Below, in pieces: positions 54,199-61,281 of a DNA stretch of 64,000 nucleotides (position 1 is its first letter; each line of letters begins with the position of its first letter). Made by a program: the position numbers and the translations under genes. Under the pieces are notes generated by a model. It saw only the letters and a list, made by a program, of their open reading frames with translations, searched no databases and had not been told where the DNA came from. The DNA comes from an uncultured Fretibacterium sp. (lineage in GTDB: Bacteria > Synergistota > Synergistia > Synergistales > Aminobacteriaceae), in NCBI GenBank assembly GCA_937900285.1, contig CALCEM010000049.1, positions 31,082 through 95,081 of the forward strand, in the 5' to 3' direction.

Positions 54199-54526
54199 GC
54201 ATAAACATAAACATAAACGTAAGCATAAGGCAGAAAGCTTAACGGAATTAATTTCAGCGATGGCGATTTTTATGGCAATTTTGGCCGTAATAGCAGAATT
54301 TTTTGCGATGGAAATAAAGATTTTTGCAAAATTAAAACACCTTGACGATTATATTTTTAATTCCAGCTTCGCAATAAATCACGAAATAAATAAAGATAAC
54401 AAAAAAATTATTATCGAAAATTTATTAATTCAGAACAACGAACAAAAATTTAACTGGCTCGATAATAATACTCTCGAATTTTTCACGCTCTCAAACGATA
54501 AAATTTTAATCAGGAGAACAAACTAA
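54188..54526 (+). CDS. Pseudopilin-like protein with a His-Lys repeat leader
   Basis: A 112-residue protein. The leader is an unusual run of alternating Lys and His (MKHKHKHKHKRKHKA), coded by 6-bp repeats. Then comes ESLTELISAMAIFMAILAVIAEFF, which has the hydrophobic helix and Glu at +5 of class III prepilins, with Ala rather than Gly before the cleavage point. The short remainder has no domain I know. It starts inside prmC. It may be a minor pseudopilin for the gspF-gspG system, but it could also be a plain membrane protein. Confidence 0.6.
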   Translation: MKHKHKHKHKRKHKAESLTELISAMAIFMAILAVIAEFFAMEIKIFAKLKHLDDYIFNSSFAINHEINKDNKKIIIENLLIQNNEQKFNWLDNNTLEFFTLSNDKILIRRTN

Positions 54527-54534
54527 TTTTAAAA

Positions 54535-54590
54535 ACCTCTCCTGATAGATATATAAAATAAATAATAATTTTCAGGGGAGGTATTTTTTT
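54535..54590. terminator. Strong terminator between prmC operon and cheV
   Basis: ACCTCTCCTGA (54535-54545) pairs with TCAGGGGAGGT (54572-54582), eleven pairs with one G-U, followed by ATTTTTTT. The minus strand also has a short T run after the stem, so it can serve cheV too. Confidence 0.88.
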
Positions 54591-54616
54591 AAATTTTATT
54601 TTAGGTCGCATAATTA

Positions 54617-55528
54617 TTAAAATGCTCTCCGCTTGCGAAATTCTTTATATAATGACGTTACCTCTTCAACAAGTTTATATATATCCGGCTTCAAAACGTG
54701 AATTATTCTCAATTGTTCTGCACGATCTAAAACATCTTTTACCATTATGGACGAAAATAAAATTACTGGCATGTCGTTAGTTCTCGCATCTTTTCGCATG
54801 TCCTCAACTAAGCTGACACCATCGAGCATAGGCATTTCAATATCAGATATTACGAGATCAAAATTTTCCCCTTTACCTAATAATAATTCCCGCGCTTCCA
54901 TTCCATCTTTTACTGGATATACGCTGCTGAATCCAGATTGTTTTAAAACATCGCATGTCTGTTGACGCAATAAAGGCGAATCATCAGCCACTAAAATATG
55001 AAAATCTTCAACATGGCCGACAATTTTATGAAACGCATTTAATTTAGACTGGTCGAACATATGTTTAGCAACAGCCGGAGCAGTCTCCTGTATAATCGCT
55101 TCATAGTCCAATAATAAAATATTTCTCGCATCTTTACGCACAATATATAAAACCCATTTCAACGAAACTCCGCGCATTCGAGAAGCATCTAAATCATCCG
55201 CGTTCACTTGTCTTATTCTCTCGACTCCATCAACCAAAAAGCCCAGCTTAATGTCATTAAATTCTACGATCATCACTTTAGTTTGATTCATGGGAATGGG
55301 CGATTTTATTCCCAAAAATATCCGCAGGTCTATTAATGGCAGTGTAGTCTCTCGCACGGTCGTAATTCCTACAAATGCAGGAGTAGTCGTTGGAACTGGC
55401 CGGCATCCTGTCCAGCGTAAAATTTCACGAGTCTTATTAACGTTTATAGCAAAAGCCTCATTACCTAGAGTAAATATTACGACCTCCCATTTTTTACTCG
55501 CAGCAGCTACTGTTTTTTTAGTCTCCAT
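54617..55528 (-). CDS. cheV: Chemotaxis coupling protein CheV
   Basis: Couples chemoreceptors to the CheA kinase and adapts the response. The 303 residues contain a CheW-like domain (about 12-150, with FAINVNKTREILRWT and TTLPLIDLRIFLG) and a response-regulator receiver domain (about 175-300). The receiver has the acidic pair Asp182-Asp183, phospho-acceptor Asp229 in ISDIEMPMLDG, and a late Lys in HVLKPD. GGAGG precedes the ATG. It stands alone, with no other chemotaxis or flagellar gene in the window, but implies that the organism is motile. Confidence 0.94.
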   Translation of the reverse strand: METKKTVAAASKKWEVVIFTLGNEAFAINVNKTREILRWTGCRPVPTTTPAFVGITTVRETTLPLIDLRIFLGIKSPIPMNQTKVMIVEFNDIKLGFLVDGVERIRQVNADDLDASRMRGVSLKWVLYIVRKDARNILLLDYEAIIQETAPAVAKHMFDQSKLNAFHKIVGHVEDFHILVADDSPLLRQQTCDVLKQSGFSSVYPVKDGMEARELLLGKGENFDLVISDIEMPMLDGVSLVEDMRKDARTNDMPVILFSSIMVKDVLDRAEQLRIIHVLKPDIYKLVEEVTSLYKEFRKRRAF

Positions 55529-55573
55529 TTGAAATTTTTTCCTCCGTCGGAAATTTTTTTTTATTATTCTAAG

Positions 55574-56074
55574 TTAATAATTATAGTCCCTCAATAAATT
55601 TTCAACGGCCTTTTGCATTTCTGTAATATCATGTCTCCGAGATCGCGCACATTCTTGAGCCTGATTGTCGCAAATTAAACATTTACGATAAATTTCACGA
55701 GATAATTTTTTGCCGTCAGTGTTAATTATATCTATATCAAACAAGCGGCCGACCTTAAAATTTTCCTCGATATTAACAGCAATGTTTTTTAAAATTTCTG
55801 CACGCGCGTTCACACTCAAAATTAACTCGTCGCCGGTAGATTCGTGAATCTCAATAATATTATTTATTTCAAGATCATTCAATTTTTCAAGCAATAAATT
55901 TTTTCCGTCATCAAACGCCTTTTTAATTTGCTCGTTCGTCTTAATCGGGCCGGGAATATTCATGCAAAACGAAATTACAGGACAATTATATTTATTCAAT
56001 AATAAATTCTGTTCGTACGCTCTATTTTCACGGCGCGTTAACATTTGATTTAAATTTATTTCAGTTCCAGTCAT
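55574..56074 (-). CDS. citX: CitX-like holo-ACP synthase (citrate lyase prosthetic group transfer)
   Basis: Resembles CitX, which transfers the phosphoribosyl-dephospho-CoA prosthetic group to the acyl carrier protein of citrate lyase. Matching features in 166 residues: MLTRRENRAYEQNLLLNKY, VISFCMNIPGPIKTNEQI, STGDELILSV, a GRLFDIDIINTDGKKLSRE core, and CLICDNQAQECARSRRHDITEM near the end. No citC, citD, citE, citF or citG is adjacent. It follows the deacetylase gene by 12 bases on the same strand. Another carrier protein as target is possible. Confidence 0.8.
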   Translation of the reverse strand: MTGTEINLNQMLTRRENRAYEQNLLLNKYNCPVISFCMNIPGPIKTNEQIKKAFDDGKNLLLEKLNDLEINNIIEIHESTGDELILSVNARAEILKNIAVNIEENFKVGRLFDIDIINTDGKKLSREIYRKCLICDNQAQECARSRRHDITEMQKAVENLLRDYNY

Positions 56075-56086
56075 TTTATTTTTATT

Positions 56087-57220
56087 TTATTTATTCGCGT
56101 TAAAAATTATTTTCGCATGAAGAGCAGCAGCCGTTATAAACGCATCGTCAACAGGCAAAAATTTATTACTGTGAAGAGGCAAATCACACCCTGCGCCAAA
56201 ATGATAAAAACTTCCCGGTATACGTAATAAATAACTTCCAAAATCTTCGCTCATCATCGTAGAATTTTTCAAAACATGAACCCGATCATTTCCTAAAAGT
56301 TCACGCGCGGAATTTTCGGCTAATTTGGTCATTTTGTCATCGTTAATTATTCCGGGATAACCTTCAGTTAAAATAATTTCGGGCTTCGCATTAAATTTAT
56401 TTGCTGTTTTGTTTACACGGGAGATTAATTCATCACAAATTTTTTTGCGGTTCTCAACACCGAAAACTCTGATGCTCCCGGCTAATTCTGCGAGTCCAGG
56501 AACTATATTAACAGCTGTTCCAGAATGAAATTTTCCGACTGAAATTAAAACATTTTCGTTATTCATGTTCAAAATTTCCCGCACGAGTTCTGCACCAGTT
56601 AAAAGAGCGTCAATGCCTTCGGATTTTTTAGCGATGTGACAGCTTTTGCCGAATATATTAATTTTATAAACTTCGGAGGCTGCGTAAAATTTTCCGTATT
56701 TAAATCCAACGTGCCCGGCCGGTAATTCTGGGGAAACATGAGCACCAAATATTAAATTTACATCTTCGAGGCAACCTGCTTTAATCATTCGTTCAGCTCC
56801 GCCGTTACCTTCTTCATCAGGCTGAAAAATAAATGTTACTGTGCCTTTTAATTCGTTGACGTGATTTTTTAAGAGCATTGCTGCGCCGAGCAAACTTGTC
56901 ATATGAACATCATGGCCGCAAGCGTGCATAACTCCGGGATTTTTTGATTTAAAATTTATGTCGTTCTCTTCGTTAATCGGAAGCGCGTCAATGTCGGAGC
57001 GTAAAGCTAAATTTTTACCCGGCAATTTTCCGTTTAATTTTGCGATTATCCCGGTATTAATCACGCGTTTAAATTTAATTCCGATCTCGCTTAAAAATTT
57101 TTCGATCAATTCAGCCGTTTTAAATTCGTTATTGCCAACTTCAGGATTTTGATGCAGTTCACGGCGGATATTTATTAATTTTGGTCGTAAAATTTCGGCT
57201 TCAGTTAAAAAATTTATCAT
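56087..57220 (-). CDS. M20 family amidohydrolase, probably N-acetyl-diaminopimelate deacetylase
   Basis: Metallopeptidase-fold deacylase of 377 residues: RRELHQNPEVGNNEFKTAELI, ALRSDIDALPINEEN, HACGHDVHMTSLLGAA (metal His and the bridging residues), FIFQPDEEGNGGAERMIKAG (catalytic Glu pair) and MMSEDFGSYL. The family also includes hippurate and indole-acetyl-amino-acid hydrolases. Placement directly after dapH makes removal of acetyl from N-acetyl-LL-diaminopimelate the best reading. ATG 57220 is 2 bases after the dapH stop; the TTG at 57226 is closer to the GAGG and less likely. Confidence 0.85.
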   Translation of the reverse strand: MINFLTEAEILRPKLINIRRELHQNPEVGNNEFKTAELIEKFLSEIGIKFKRVINTGIIAKLNGKLPGKNLALRSDIDALPINEENDINFKSKNPGVMHACGHDVHMTSLLGAAMLLKNHVNELKGTVTFIFQPDEEGNGGAERMIKAGCLEDVNLIFGAHVSPELPAGHVGFKYGKFYAASEVYKINIFGKSCHIAKKSEGIDALLTGAELVREILNMNNENVLISVGKFHSGTAVNIVPGLAELAGSIRVFGVENRKKICDELISRVNKTANKFNAKPEIILTEGYPGIINDDKMTKLAENSARELLGNDRVHVLKNSTMMSEDFGSYLLRIPGSFYHFGAGCDLPLHSNKFLPVDDAFITAAALHAKIIFNANK

Positions 57221-57222
57221 GC

Positions 57223-57921
57223 TCAAATTTTCCTCAGCGATTCCTGTAAAGCAGTCTTAAGCGTAGTATTTTGGTCTTTATCCTTAATAATTTTAGCTGG
57301 GCAACCTGCGACAACTTTATTTTCCGGAACGTCTTCGATTACTACAGCTCCGGCAGCAACAACGGAATTTTTTTCAACGTGAACACCTTCAATTATTACG
57401 GCATTTGCTCCGATTAAAACATTATCTTCAATTATGACGGGCTTTGCTGAAGCTGGTTCAATTACTCCGGCTAAAACTGCGCCTGCTCCAATATGGCAAT
57501 TTTTCCCGACGGTTGCTCGGCCTCCTAAAACTGCGTTCATGTCGATCATAGAATTTTCTCCGACGATTGCGCCAATATTTAAAACAGCTCCCATCATTAT
57601 GACGGCATTTTTTCCGATTGAAACATTTTCTCGGATTATTGCGCCTGGTTCGATTCTTGCGGGAATATCTTTTAAATCGAGCAATGGTATAGCTGAATTT
57701 CTGCATTCATTTTCAATAATTATGTCTTCGATTTTGTCAGTATTTAAATTAATAACTTCTTTTAATTCGACCCATTCGCCAAAAATAATTTTATCGCCAG
57801 TTCCGAAAATTCTTGCATTAGTGTCGCTGAAATCGATTGGGGATTTTTCGCGCAAATAAATTTTTACTGGAGTTTTCTTTTTAGAATCAGCGATATATTT
57901 TATAATTTCCTGAGCTTCCAA
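57223..57921 (-). CDS. dapH: Tetrahydrodipicolinate N-acetyltransferase
   Basis: Acetylates tetrahydrodipicolinate in the acetylase branch of lysine and diaminopimelate synthesis. The 232 residues start [19 protein letters not shown], as in Bacillus DapH, with an N-terminal helical domain and then a left-handed beta helix of hexapeptide repeats from about residue 90 ([46 protein letters not shown]). The start is TTG 57921 with AAGGTGA five bases upstream; a GTG at 57930 overlaps that ribosome binding site. It forms an operon with the deacetylase and probably citX. Confidence 0.92.
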   Translation of the reverse strand: MEAQEIIKYIADSKKKTPVKIYLREKSPIDFSDTNARIFGTGDKIIFGEWVELKEVINLNTDKIEDIIIENECRNSAIPLLDLKDIPARIEPGAIIRENVSIGKNAVIMMGAVLNIGAIVGENSMIDMNAVLGGRATVGKNCHIGAGAVLAGVIEPASAKPVIIEDNVLIGANAVIIEGVHVEKNSVVAAGAVVIEDVPENKVVAGCPAKIIKDKDQNTTLKTALQESLRKI

Positions 57922-58018
57922 GTTGATCACCTTTTTTTTAAATTTCTGTTTTTAATTTTAAAATAATATTCATAAAATTTACATACGGTTAAATAAAAAA
58001 TTCTGAAGGTGATTTTAC

Positions 58019-59302
58019 ATGAATAATAAAAGGGTGATTATAATAGACAAAAATGGGAAGCTTCATAAACCAAGAATAATATTTAATCAAAAAGGGTATA
58101 CATATATTGACAGAAATATAAATGTTACAAATTTGCCAATAAAAGTAAACACAAATTGCGAATACGAAAAAAAATTATTTATGGAACTCGACAAATATTT
58201 AAACGCACTTCGAAGACCGCCATTTATATACGAGCTGGATTTAATCGAAACAGTAAAAAAGAATTGTGAATCAATCAAAATAATTTTTACAAGCCTCAAG
58301 AATAAAAAACAAACTGAAGCAGAAATATTATTAAAAGAAATGCTTAAAGATGTTACGGAAAATTCGTTATTTTATAGTGAGCTTAATAAATCCTATGCTT
58401 TTAGGGCAATTGCTCCATTTGAAAATTTGCATAGTTCAGGTTATGAAGCTGAATATAAAAAAATGATGGAAACCGATCTTACATTTTTCAGATTACGTAT
58501 AAAGAAGCCTGAAAACACTTGCGATATTTCATCGTTAAATGATATTGTCCACCTGCCGTATAAAAAAAGAGATAAAGCAAGTAATATGAGATTTAGCAGC
58601 GTTGGAATTCCCTGCCTTTATCTTGGTGTTACTTCGCTTGTTTGCGCTCAAGAATGCCGTTTGAAATCTGATGATGAAAATGAAATATATTGTTCTGTTT
58701 TTGTGCCGAACGATGAAGGGAAAAAATTAAAAATATTGGCTTTAACATTTTCTCAATACCTGATCGACGGCATACAACATAATAATAATTTTGACGATTC
58801 ACAAGAAACAGCTATGAGAATAAAATTACAATCCGACATGCTGAAATTATATCCTTTGTTGTTAGCTGTCTCCTTCACAGTTACTGAAAACGATAGAAAA
58901 ATTAAATATGAGTACTTAATCTCTCAAAGTCTTATGAAAATTATGCACAATGTCGGAATAGATGGGATCGCATATCTTTCAGCACAAGGTGAGAATGAAT
59001 TTCAATATCCGCAATGTGTTAATTTGGCAATACCTGCTTATGATATTTCGGATACTAAACAATTTAGCAAATATTGCAGTATGTTCGAAATTTCAAGGCC
59101 GGTAAAATTTGAAAAACAGTGCAGCACTAATTTTAAAAGTTATATTAACACTGTTTATGAAAAATATTTGGATGGGTCAGAATTTGAAAGTTTTACAAGT
59201 AAAGTAAATTTTAATGGCGAATATATTTATTATGGTGATACAGATTTCGGAAAATTTGACAATTATTTGTGCTCATTGAAAAGAGAAAATTTTATATTGT
59301 GA
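58019..59302 (+). CDS. RES-domain protein (NAD-active toxin-like fold)
   Basis: A 427-residue protein whose middle shows the RES family pattern: Arg158 in FFRLRI, RFSSVGIPCLYLGVTSLVCAQECRL with Glu212, and Ser321 in GIDGIAYLSAQGEN. These give the Arg-Glu-Ser set the family is named after. Known RES toxins degrade or transfer from NAD and are paired with Xre antitoxins; here no such partner is adjacent. The N-terminal 150 residues and the last 80 are unknown. GAAGGTG precedes the ATG. The gene is a lone plus-strand insert between the two minus-strand dap operons. A toxic or defence role is inference. Confidence 0.7.
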   Translation: MNNKRVIIIDKNGKLHKPRIIFNQKGYTYIDRNINVTNLPIKVNTNCEYEKKLFMELDKYLNALRRPPFIYELDLIETVKKNCESIKIIFTSLKNKKQTEAEILLKEMLKDVTENSLFYSELNKSYAFRAIAPFENLHSSGYEAEYKKMMETDLTFFRLRIKKPENTCDISSLNDIVHLPYKKRDKASNMRFSSVGIPCLYLGVTSLVCAQECRLKSDDENEIYCSVFVPNDEGKKLKILALTFSQYLIDGIQHNNNFDDSQETAMRIKLQSDMLKLYPLLLAVSFTVTENDRKIKYEYLISQSLMKIMHNVGIDGIAYLSAQGENEFQYPQCVNLAIPAYDISDTKQFSKYCSMFEISRPVKFEKQCSTNFKSYINTVYEKYLDGSEFESFTSKVNFNGEYIYYGDTDFGKFDNYLCSLKRENFIL

Positions 59303-59322
59303 TGCTGATTCTATAAAATTAT

Positions 59323-59378
59323 TCTGGTGCTGTACAAAATTATTTTTATCCAGAATTTCGAAACACTACAACACCAGA
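59323..59378. terminator. Inverted repeat between convergent RES gene and dapB
   Basis: TCTGGTG (59323-59329) pairs with CACCAGA (59372-59378); the pairing continues after one mismatch. The loop is long and the flanks are AT-rich without a clear T run. Possible two-way terminator. Confidence 0.45.
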
Positions 59379-59385
59379 TTTAAAA

Positions 59386-60120
59386 TTATTTCAACATGTC
59401 GCGCATATTATAAAGTCCTGCACTCTGATTAATTAACCATTTCGCAGCCGTTAAAGCTCCACTCGCAAATAATGCCCGGCTGTTGGCTTCGTGTTTGAGC
59501 GTAATTTTTTCCTGAGCAGTCGCAAAAATTATTTCATGCGTCCCGACTTCTGCGCCGTATCTTAATGAGTGTATTCCTATTTCATCGGCTGAACGTTTAC
59601 CGTTTTCGTGACGGCCAATATTTAATTTTAAATTTCTCGCTTCGTTGATTCTGTCAGCTAATAATAACGCTGTCCCGCTTGGAACATCTAATTTTTGATT
59701 GTGATGAGCTTCAATTATTTCGATGTCGCAACCTGGAAAATTTTCCGCTGTACGTTTAGCCAAATCCGCAAGCACAGCAATCCCAAGCGACATATTAGCC
59801 GATTGAAAGACCGGAATTTTATTTGAAGCTTCATGAATTAATTTTACTTCGTTTTCGTCATGTCCAGTTGAAGCGATCAACACCGGCAAATTATTTTTTA
59901 AGCAATATGCAATTAAATTATTTACGGCTTTATGATTCGAGAAATCTATAACACAATTAGCTTCACCGTTAAAATTTTCGAGGCTCGAATAAATATTATT
60001 TTTAGGGTCATCGTTAAAAGCAATATCGATTTTAGCAACAACATTTATATTTTCTGATTCGGCCATGTCGGTGAGAATTTTTCCCATTTTGCCGGCTGCA
60101 CCGTTAATTATAATTTTCAT
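59386..60120 (-). CDS. dapB: 4-hydroxy-tetrahydrodipicolinate reductase
   Basis: NAD(P)H enzyme of lysine and diaminopimelate synthesis, following DapA. The 244 residues begin with IIINGAAGKMGKILTDMAE (cofactor loop), then CVIDFSNHKAVNNLI, ASTGHDENEV, and the substrate-binding segment EAHHNQKLDVPSGTALLLADRI containing the conserved His-His and Lys. The C-terminal SLRYGAEVGTHEIIFAT is also typical. It starts 1 base after dapA, so the pair is cotranscribed behind the dapA leader. Confidence 0.96.
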   Translation of the reverse strand: MKIIINGAAGKMGKILTDMAESENINVVAKIDIAFNDDPKNNIYSSLENFNGEANCVIDFSNHKAVNNLIAYCLKNNLPVLIASTGHDENEVKLIHEASNKIPVFQSANMSLGIAVLADLAKRTAENFPGCDIEIIEAHHNQKLDVPSGTALLLADRINEARNLKLNIGRHENGKRSADEIGIHSLRYGAEVGTHEIIFATAQEKITLKHEANSRALFASGALTAAKWLINQSAGLYNMRDMLK

Positions 60121-60121
60121 G

Positions 60122-61009
60122 TTAAATTATTCCTTGTTCTTTCATTAAATTTTCCAGCTTAATATAATGAGCTTCTTCCATTTGAGTTAATGGGAGTCTT
60201 AAATAATTTTCGCACCAGCCTAATTTATTCATAGCTGCTTTAACCGGAATGGGATTTACTTCACTGAAAAGGGCATTAATCAACGGCAAATATTTTAATT
60301 GCATATCGTTCGCGCCTTTTAAATCTCCAGCGAAAAATTTATTACACATTTCGACAGTTTGAGCCGGAGCGATATTCGACAAAACAGAAATTACGCCCAA
60401 ACCTCCAGCGGCCATAATCGGAATAATTTGATCGTCATTGCCGGAATATACATCTAATTTACCGCCGATTAAATTAAAAGTCTTCATAATTTTTGAAATA
60501 TCTCCGTTAGCTTCTTTAATGCCTTTTATCATTGGGTGATCTGCTAATTTCAAATAAGTTTCAGGCTCGATATTAATACCAGTTCTCGACGGAACGTTAT
60601 ATAAAATTAGTGGCACGCTCGAAGCATCTGCGATAGTTTTATACATTGTTACGAGTCCGTTTTGAGTAGCTTTATTATAATAAGGTGTAACGACAAGAAC
60701 TGCATCGGCTCCTGCTTTACACGCAAATTTTGTCATTGATACGGCGTAATCAGTTTCATTTGATCCGGTAGCTGCGATGATAGGAATTTTTTTATTAGCT
60801 CGTTCGACTGAATAAGCAATTACTTTTTTATGTTCCTCGTCTGAAAGCGTAGCACCTTCGCCGGTTGTTCCAGCAATTACGAGGGCGTTAATACCCTGAT
60901 TAATTTGCCAGTCTATTAATTTCCCTAATGCTTCATAATCCACGCCATTAGAATTTAGCGGAGTAATTAAAGCAGTTGCAACGCCTTTAAAAATTGGTTT
61001 ATCGGTCAT
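60122..61009 (-). CDS. dapA: 4-hydroxy-tetrahydrodipicolinate synthase
   Basis: Condenses pyruvate with aspartate semialdehyde, the first committed step to diaminopimelate and lysine. The 295-residue TIM barrel has AGTTGEGATLSDEEH (Thr48 and Thr49), VVTPYYNKATQNGL, Tyr137 in LILYNVPSRTG and the Schiff-base Lys165 in KGIKEANGD. CAGGAGG precedes the ATG. It is the first structural gene behind a leader (61010-61252) that carries a small peptide gene, alternative hairpins and a terminator, so it is probably controlled by transcription attenuation. Confidence 0.97.
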   Translation of the reverse strand: MTDKPIFKGVATALITPLNSNGVDYEALGKLIDWQINQGINALVIAGTTGEGATLSDEEHKKVIAYSVERANKKIPIIAATGSNETDYAVSMTKFACKAGADAVLVVTPYYNKATQNGLVTMYKTIADASSVPLILYNVPSRTGINIEPETYLKLADHPMIKGIKEANGDISKIMKTFNLIGGKLDVYSGNDDQIIPIMAAGGLGVISVLSNIAPAQTVEMCNKFFAGDLKGANDMQLKYLPLINALFSEVNPIPVKAAMNKLGWCENYLRLPLTQMEEAHYIKLENLMKEQGII

Positions 61010-61050
61010 TTAAAAAAACCTCCTGAAAAAAATTTGCGTTTGCACAATAA

Positions 61051-61080
61051 CAAAAAAACCGCCCTTAAACTGAATGGCGG
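61051..61080 (-). terminator. Attenuator terminator in the dapA leader
   Basis: On the minus strand CCGCC (61080-61076) pairs with GGCGG (61063-61059), followed by seven Ts, about 40 bases before the dapA start. Its 5' arm and loop overlap the antiterminator element at 61070-61077. Confidence 0.85.
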
Positions 61081-61160
61081 CATATAATCCACGATCATAA
61101 AAATTTACATCCATCCATTCAGAGACAAAACGAGCTAACACGCTTTATCTTTTTGAATGG
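61070..61160 (-). promoter_or_regulatory. Lysine-type transcription attenuator: three mutually exclusive pairings
   Basis: Element 1, TCCATTCA (61161-61154, inside leader codons 18-21), can pair with element 2, TGAATGGA (61121-61114). Element 2, read as CTGAATGG (61122-61115), can also pair with element 3, CCATTCAG (61077-61070). Element 3 overlaps the terminator stem and loop. If the ribosome stalls on the lysine codons just after element 1, element 2 is free to pair with element 3 and the terminator cannot form. If it reaches the stop codon, which lies in element 2, the terminator forms. This matches the logic of trp and his attenuators. Confidence 0.78.
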
Positions 61161-61214
61161 AACGTACGCGCGAGAGGAAAAATTTTGAGCTGAAAAATAA
61201 TTCACGGTTTTCAT
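61119..61214 (-). CDS. Leader peptide of the dapA-dapB operon, 31 residues
   Basis: ATG 61214 follows a strong ribosome binding site (GAGGGAGGA). The 31-codon frame ends at TGA 61121-61119. Four lysine codons occur, three of them clustered at positions 21, 22 and 24 in the PFKKIKR segment. The stop codon lies within element 2 of the attenuator. The peptide is probably only a sensor of charged tRNA-Lys supply. It has no similarity to any protein I recognise. Confidence 0.75.
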   Translation of the reverse strand: MKTVNYFSAQNFSSRAYVPFKKIKRVSSFCL

Positions 61215-61252
61215 AATTAAAAATTCCTCCCTCGTCTAAAAAATTACGGTAA

Positions 61253-61281
61253 ATGTTAAGCGTTAAAATATTTTATGTCAA
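61253..61281 (-). promoter_or_regulatory. Sigma-70-type promoter for dapA-dapB
   Basis: On the minus strand TTGACA (61281-61276) is followed after exactly 17 bases by TAACAT (61258-61253). The leader peptide begins about 40 bases downstream. The -35 overlaps the last codons of the upstream glycosyltransferase. Confidence 0.65.

Noticed and set aside
61010..61252. L-box (lysine) riboswitch or T-box upstream of dapA
   Set aside because: The leader is too short for an L-box, and I see no T-box sequence or specifier loop; a peptide frame and trp-like pairings explain it better.
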